Source: Oscillospiraceae bacterium (GTDB taxonomy: Bacteria > Bacillota > Clostridia > Oscillospirales > Ruminococcaceae). From it: a stretch of 9,643 nt of DNA. Positions 5,820 through 9,643 of the stretch are shown one piece after another (position 1 is the first letter of the stretch; every line of letters begins with the position of its first letter). The notes under the pieces were generated by a model. The model searched no databases and had not been told where the DNA came from. It saw only the letters and a program-made list of their open reading frames with translations. The stretch lies in contig JAHZHS010000056.1 of the NCBI GenBank assembly GCA_019420135.1, positions 1 to 9,643 of the forward strand, written 5' to 3'. The position numbers and the translations under genes are program-made.

Positions 5820-7081
5820 TGACGGATCTTGTGGCGGCTTCTGCCCTGGAGGGGCTCTTGTACTGGTGCCCCGCCATGGCCTTCATCGACCCGCTGCGCC
5901 ACCGTCAGCAGTATCCCCTGCGGGGAATGCTGGGACTGGCGGGCTGCATCCTCATGTCCCTGCTGCTCTCCCCCCTGGGGCAGGACCAGTGGGCCCTGCC
6001 CCGGCGGCTCATCATGGGCCTGTTTGTGGCGGCCATGGCCTACCTGTGTGCCAGGCTCTCCCCGGCGGGGGCGGCTTACTGTGCCGTCCTGGTGGAGGTC
6101 GCCGCCCAGACAGTGCACGAACTCTGGATGGCCCTGCAGGGGCTGCTGTTCGGCCGCACCACCCTGCCCTGGCGGCAGTACTGGTGGGTGGAGGTGCTGT
6201 TCAGCTGCCTGGTGTATCTGGTGCTGCGGTCCACGGTGGCCCGGCGGCTGCCCTACGAGGGACGCTACGAGCCCGGCCTGCTCCCGCTGGCCAGCGGGGG
6301 ACTGCTGGCCCTGCTGTTTGCTGTGCTGTTTGAACTGCTCAGCCAGGGGGTGGGGGTGACCACCTGGAATGACGCCATCGTCCTGCCCGCGGTGCTGGGC
6401 CAGATCTACTGTGTGACGGTGCTCTGCCTGCAGACCGAACTGCTCAAAAAGCAGGAGATCCAACGGGAACTCAACACCCTCAACCTGTTGATGGACCAGC
6501 AGAAAAAACAGTACGCCAACGCCCGGCGCAGCGTCCAGCTCATCAACCGGCGCTGCCATGCCCTCAAGCTGGAAAACGCCGCCCTGCGGCAGGCGGGCGG
6601 TCTGCCCGACACCGAGCTGGAAGCTGCCATCGACAACTATGACGCCATGATCCACACCGGCAGCGAGGTGCTCAACACCGTCCTGACCGAGAAAAATCTG
6701 CTGTGCGAGGAGTACGGCATCCGCCTGACCTGCGTGGCCGACGGCACGGCCCTGGCATTCCTGGATGCCGCCGACCTGTACGGCCTGTTCTCCATCGCCA
6801 TGGACAATGCCATCGAGGCGGTCTCCGCTGTGGCCGACACCGACCGCCGTCTGGTGGAGGTGCTGGTCTGCCGCCGCCAGGACTTCGCGGTCATCAACAT
6901 CTCCAACCCGGTGTCCGGCAGCCCGGCCGCTGAGGACGGACTGTCCCGGCGGACTTCCTTCGGCCTGAAGGGGGTGCGGCGCATCGTGCGCCGGTACGAC
7001 GGCATGCTGGACACGGATGTCCGCGACGGCATGTTCACCCTGCGGGTCGTCTTTCCCCTGGCGGAACAGACCGCCTCCTGA
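5819..7081 (+). CDS. Membrane GHKL-type sensor histidine kinase (AgrC/VirS-like)
   Basis: The 420-residue product has a hydrophobic N-terminal half with about six membrane segments (roughly 8-24, 36-53, 63-80, 85-110, 122-138, 155-174 and 186-205, some marginal) and no large extracellular domain. A coiled-coil-like helix (206-260) carries the likely phospho-acceptor His247 in RRCHALKLENAAL. A GHKL ATPase domain follows, with N-box SIAMDNAIEAV (Asn330) and G-box SFGLKGVRRIVRRYDG (381-395). It should phosphorylate the preceding LytTR regulator. Two features depart from common relatives as I recall them: the Asp after the His is Ala248, and the ATP-lid stretch between ISNP and FGLK is short, without the usual K-x-D...HG segment. 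The ATG at 5819 follows GGGAGG with 9 nt spacing. Ligand unknown; no AgrB- or AgrD-like genes are in the window. A terminator follows. Confidence 0.88.
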   Translation: MTDLVAASALEGLLYWCPAMAFIDPLRHRQQYPLRGMLGLAGCILMSLLLSPLGQDQWALPRRLIMGLFVAAMAYLCARLSPAGAAYCAVLVEVAAQTVHELWMALQGLLFGRTTLPWRQYWWVEVLFSCLVYLVLRSTVARRLPYEGRYEPGLLPLASGGLLALLFAVLFELLSQGVGVTTWNDAIVLPAVLGQIYCVTVLCLQTELLKKQEIQRELNTLNLLMDQQKKQYANARRSVQLINRRCHALKLENAALRQAGGLPDTELEAAIDNYDAMIHTGSEVLNTVLTEKNLLCEEYGIRLTCVADGTALAFLDAADLYGLFSIAMDNAIEAVSAVADTDRRLVEVLVCRRQDFAVINISNPVSGSPAAEDGLSRRTSFGLKGVRRIVRRYDGMLDTDVRDGMFTLRVVFPLAEQTAS

Positions 7082-7100
7082 CCGGACCGACCGTTTTTGC

Positions 7101-7144
7101 CTCCCGACCTTGTGCAGAATGCACAAGACCGGGAGACTTTTTTT
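7101..7144 (+). terminator. Terminator of the two-component operon
   Basis: CTCCCG pairs with CGGGAG and CTTGTGC with GCACAAG, with a small internal AC/AC mismatch and loop AGAAT. AC and then seven T (7138-7144) follow. It lies 20 nt after the kinase stop codon and is a textbook intrinsic terminator, separating the operon from the GH3 gene. Confidence 0.92.
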
Positions 7145-7153
7145 GTGCCCCCA

Positions 7154-7194
7154 AAACCGTCTGTCCCGCCAAACCGACCGCTTTTCCCAAACCG
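7154..7194. repeat. Three AAACCG direct repeats, candidate operator
   Basis: AAACCG occurs at 7154-7159, 7171-7176 and 7189-7194, that is at 17 and 18 nt spacing, each preceded by A or C. The last copy ends one base before the -35 box of the GH3 promoter. On the minus strand the copies read ACGGTTTTG, TCGGTTTGG and CCGGTTTGG, which partly fit the LytTR-site pattern [TA][AC][CA]GTTN[AG][TG] recalled from memory (7 to 8 of 9 positions). The spacing is shorter than the usual 21-22 nt for LytTR sites. Regulator identity is therefore only a suggestion. Confidence 0.4.
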
Positions 7195-7195
7195 G

Positions 7196-7224
7196 TTGAA
7201 GTGCCTTGCCCCAACCGCTACACT
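7196..7224 (+). promoter_or_regulatory. Probable promoter of the GH3 gene
   Basis: TTGAAG (7196-7201) and TACACT (7219-7224) are separated by 17 nt, each matching 4/6 consensus positions. The weak boxes and the repeats directly upstream fit a promoter that needs an activator. The predicted start is near 7231, about 59 nt before the ATG. Confidence 0.5.
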
Positions 7225-7239
7225 GAAATACGAAAAAAT

Positions 7240-7258
7240 GGCGGCATGGCGGGCCGCC
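7240..7258 (+). promoter_or_regulatory. Leader stem-loop of the GH3 transcript
   Basis: GGCGGC (7240-7245) pairs with GCCGCC (7253-7258) around a 7-nt loop, starting about 9 nt after the predicted transcript start and ending about 16 nt before the AAGGAG ribosome binding site (7275 onward). No T-run follows. It resembles the leader hairpins in front of the HAD gene and the two-component operon. Confidence 0.4.
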
Positions 7259-7289
7259 GCGTCTGTCTGACAAGGTAAGGAGAAGATAC

Positions 7290-9643
7290 ATGGAAAGCAA
7301 AGCAAAAAAGAAGGGCAGCGGCGTTGTGCTGTTCTCGGTTTTGTCGGTGCTGTTCGCCGTGCTGTTTGCGGCGGCCTGCGTCGGCAGCCAGCTGGCCTTT
7401 GCCAGCTCCCAGGCCGTGAACATCGCCCTGCAGACCTCCACCTTCGACACCCGGAACACGGATGCCGATGCAGTCTACTATGAGAGCGATTTCGACAGCG
7501 TGGAGGCTCTGGAAGCCCACGACCAGGAGATCGCCGAGCAGCTGACGGGGGAGGGTTCCGTCCTGCTCAAAAACGACGGCGCCCTGCCCCTGGCGGCAGG
7601 CACCAAAGTCAGCACCCTGAGCCATTCCTCGGTGGACATTGTCACCTGCGGCACCGGCTCGGCGGATATTGACACCTCCAAAGCCCCCACCCTCAAGGAA
7701 GCGCTGGAGGCCGTCGGCCTGGAAGTCAACCCCACCCTGTGGGATTTCTACACCACCGGCGCCGGCAAGGACTACGTCCGCTCCCCCGGCAAGGGCGTCA
7801 GCCTGGGCGACCGTGCCGCCTGGCATATCAACGAGGTGCCCGCCTCCGCCTACACCGACGATGTGGTTTCCAGCTTTGCCCAGTACGGTGACGCCGCCAT
7901 CGTCACCATCTCCCGTGTGGCGGGCGAGGGCTCCGATCTGGAATACGGCGACTACACCGACGGCACCAACGTCCTGTCCCTCACCCAGGAAGAGCAGGAT
8001 ATGCTCAAGATGGCCAACGAACACTTCGACAAGGTCATCGTCCTCATCAACTCCACCAACGCCCTGGAGTGCGACTTCCTCAGCGACCCCGCCTACGGCG
8101 TCGACGCCGCCCTGTGGATCGGCTACACCGGCACCTGGGGCCTGAACGCCGTGGCCGACATCCTGGTGGGCAACGTCAACCCCTCCGGCAAGCTGGTGGA
8201 TACCTACTGCTACGACAACACCACCGCCCCCGGCCTGGTGGGCTACTATGCCCAGGCCTACTCCAACTTTGACGAGAACGACACCGAGACCTGGTACTCG
8301 GTGGCCAACGGCGGCCTGGACGGCAACGGCTACTACATTGCCTACCAGGAGGGCATCTACGTGGGCTACCGCTACTACGAGACCCGCTACGAGGATGTGG
8401 TCATGGGTCAGGGCAACGCCGGCAGCTATGATTACAGCTCGGTGGTGGCCTATCCCTTCGGCTATGGCCTGTCCTACACCACCTTTGACTGGTCCGGCTT
8501 CTCGGCCGCCTACGACGCCGCCTCGGACAGCTTCCAGGTCAATGTGACCGTCACCAACACCGGCAGCGTGGCCGGCAAGGAGGTCGTCCAGGTCTACTTC
8601 CAGTCCCCCTACACCGACTACGACAAGCAAAACGGTATTGAGAAGGCCAGCGTCGAGCTGTGCGGCTTCGACAAGACCGAGCTGCTGGAACCCGGCGCTT
8701 CCGAGACGGTCACCATCACGGTGCCCCGCTCCGAGCTGACCTGCTACGATTCCGCCGCCGCCAAGACCTACATCCTGGACGCCGGCGACTACTACCTGAC
8801 CGCCGCCCATGACGCCCACGACGCCGTCAACAATATCCTGGCCGCCAACGGCTACACCGTGGACAACGGCATGACCGCCGCCGGCAATGCCGCCATGACC
8901 TTTGCCTACAACAATCCCGCCATCGACACGGTGACCTACTCGGTCTCCGCCGCCACCGGCAACGAGATCACCAACCAGTTCGACAACGCCAGCCTGGACT
9001 ACTACGGCGTGGAGGACACCATGACCGTGCTGTCCCGCAGCGACTGGCAGGGCACCTGGCCCCAGACCTTTGAGCTGGCCGCCAACGATGCCATTCTGGC
9101 CGACCTGAACATCTACCAGACCTACGACGGTATCGACGGTTCCACCACCGAGATGCCCACCATGGGCGCCGACAACGGCATGACCCTGGGCATGATGATC
9201 GGCAAGGATTACAACGATCCCGACTGGGATCTGCTGCTGGATCAGGTCACCTTTGAGGAGATGGCCGAGCTCATCGGCAAGGGCTATCACAACACCGCCC
9301 GCATGCTGTCGGTGTCCAAGCCTGCCACCACCGATGACAATGGTCCCCAGGGCTTCACCCAGACGCTGACCGGCATTTCCAGCTGCCACTGCGCTTACTC
9401 CGACGAGAACATCATGGCCGCCACCTACAACGTGGACCTGATGGAGGAGGTCGGACGCTGCATCGGCAACGACATGCTGGACCTGGGCGCTTCCGGCCTG
9501 TACGGCCCGGCCATGAACATCCACCGCACCGCCTACTCCGGCCGTAACTTCGAGTATTACTCCGAGGATCCCTTCCTCTCCGGCACGATCGCAGCCTCCG
9601 CGATCCAAGGCATCCAGTCCAAGGGCGTCTCCGTCTCCATCAC
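7290..9643 (+). CDS. GH3 family beta-glycosidase, domain-permuted, membrane-anchored or secreted (3' end outside window)
   Basis: The window holds 784 codons and the right edge cuts the frame. The N-terminus has a Lys-rich start (KAKKK) and a hydrophobic stretch (11-31), so the enzyme acts outside the membrane, either anchored or cleaved near AFA-S (36-39). Domains are in reversed order. First comes the GH3 C-terminal domain (about 75-400), with EGSVLLKNDGALPL (88-101), GYTGTWG (278-284), NPSGKL (297-302), EGIYVGYRYYET (354-365) and YPFGYGLSY (388-396). An FnIII-like domain follows (about 410-480). The start of the GH3 TIM barrel comes last, with DDNGPQG (682-688) and SGRNFEYYSEDPFLSG (750-765). 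The KHF and nucleophile Asp motifs must lie beyond the edge. Such permuted GH3 enzymes are known in Ruminococcus-type Clostridia, commonly beta-glucosidases; the exact sugar is unknown. The ATG follows AAGGAG with 7 nt spacing. Confidence 0.92.
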   Translation, partial: MESKAKKKGSGVVLFSVLSVLFAVLFAAACVGSQLAFASSQAVNIALQTSTFDTRNTDADAVYYESDFDSVEALEAHDQEIAEQLTGEGSVLLKNDGALPLAAGTKVSTLSHSSVDIVTCGTGSADIDTSKAPTLKEALEAVGLEVNPTLWDFYTTGAGKDYVRSPGKGVSLGDRAAWHINEVPASAYTDDVVSSFAQYGDAAIVTISRVAGEGSDLEYGDYTDGTNVLSLTQEEQDMLKMANEHFDKVIVLINSTNALECDFLSDPAYGVDAALWIGYTGTWGLNAVADILVGNVNPSGKLVDTYCYDNTTAPGLVGYYAQAYSNFDENDTETWYSVANGGLDGNGYYIAYQEGIYVGYRYYETRYEDVVMGQGNAGSYDYSSVVAYPFGYGLSYTTFDWSGFSAAYDAASDSFQVNVTVTNTGSVAGKEVVQVYFQSPYTDYDKQNGIEKASVELCGFDKTELLEPGASETVTITVPRSELTCYDSAAAKTYILDAGDYYLTAAHDAHDAVNNILAANGYTVDNGMTAAGNAAMTFAYNNPAIDTVTYSVSAATGNEITNQFDNASLDYYGVEDTMTVLSRSDWQGTWPQTFELAANDAILADLNIYQTYDGIDGSTTEMPTMGADNGMTLGMMIGKDYNDPDWDLLLDQVTFEEMAELIGKGYHNTARMLSVSKPATTDDNGPQGFTQTLTGISSCHCAYSDENIMAATYNVDLMEEVGRCIGNDMLDLGASGLYGPAMNIHRTAYSGRNFEYYSEDPFLSGTIAASAIQGIQSKGVSVSI

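Noticed and set aside
5798..7459. A 553-codon minus-strand frame across the kinase, terminator and GH3 start
   Set aside because: It is antisense and in register with the kinase, and it runs through the operon terminator and the GH3 promoter region. Its Gln/His-rich translation has no domain features.
9033..9050. SRSDW at residues 582-586 of the GH3 protein, resembling the GH3 nucleophile motif SDW
   Set aside because: It lies before the barrel domain begins (the DDNGPQG motif is at 682), in the linker after the FnIII-like domain, so it cannot be the catalytic Asp. The real nucleophile is expected beyond the window.
7218..9608. A 796-codon open frame on the minus strand opposite the GH3 gene
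   Set aside because: It is in exact codon register with the GH3 frame and open only because that gene lacks UUA, CUA and UCA codons. Its translation is Gly/Val/Ala/His-rich low-complexity sequence with no recognisable domain, while the plus strand shows clear GH3 motifs, a promoter and a ribosome binding site.

Overview
The window looks like chromosomal DNA of a GC-rich, low-UUA/CUA/UCA-codon Firmicute, most probably a gut Oscillospiraceae (Faecalibacterium/Subdoligranulum/Gemmiger-like). This is inferred from strong GGAGG-type ribosome binding sites, sigma-A promoters, a CCA-encoding tRNA, UppP, a LytTR/GHKL two-component pair and a domain-permuted GH3 glycosidase. The genus is a guess from protein style, not a search result. 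No mobile element, CRISPR array, phage or obvious defence gene is visible.

Left block, minus strand (1-2850): four single-gene units, read right to left: uppP (undecaprenyl-diphosphatase, cell-wall lipid carrier recycling), a small acyl-carrier-protein-like gene whose usual phosphopantetheine serine is glutamate, an ornithine carbamoyltransferase gene (argF-like), and tRNA-Ser(CGA). Each has a recognisable promoter (that of uppP is weak) and a stem-loop terminator, so they appear to be transcribed independently. A possible arginine-repressor box lies upstream of argF.

Middle block, plus strand (2974-4999): a HAD-family phosphatase (phosphoglycolate-phosphatase-like) and a class I/II PLP-dependent aminotransferase, 88 nt apart with a hairpin between them. 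They are probably co-transcribed from a good promoter at 2974-3002.

Right block, plus strand (5010-9643): a promoter and a strong leader hairpin precede a LytTR response regulator and a membrane-bound GHKL histidine kinase that share one base (TGATG). A strong terminator follows. Next comes an intergenic region with three AAACCG direct repeats at 17-18 nt spacing abutting a promoter, and then a membrane-anchored or secreted GH3 beta-glycosidase with its domains in reversed order (GH3_C, then FnIII-like, then GH3_N). That gene runs off the right edge. A plausible working model is that the two-component pair senses something outside the cell and controls the adjacent glycosidase, but only adjacency and the repeats support this.

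Nothing here is clearly a new system. The items most worth a second look are the serine-less ACP-like protein, the repeats in front of the GH3 gene, the non-canonical kinase boxes, and the recurring GC stem-loops at the 5' ends of predicted transcripts.
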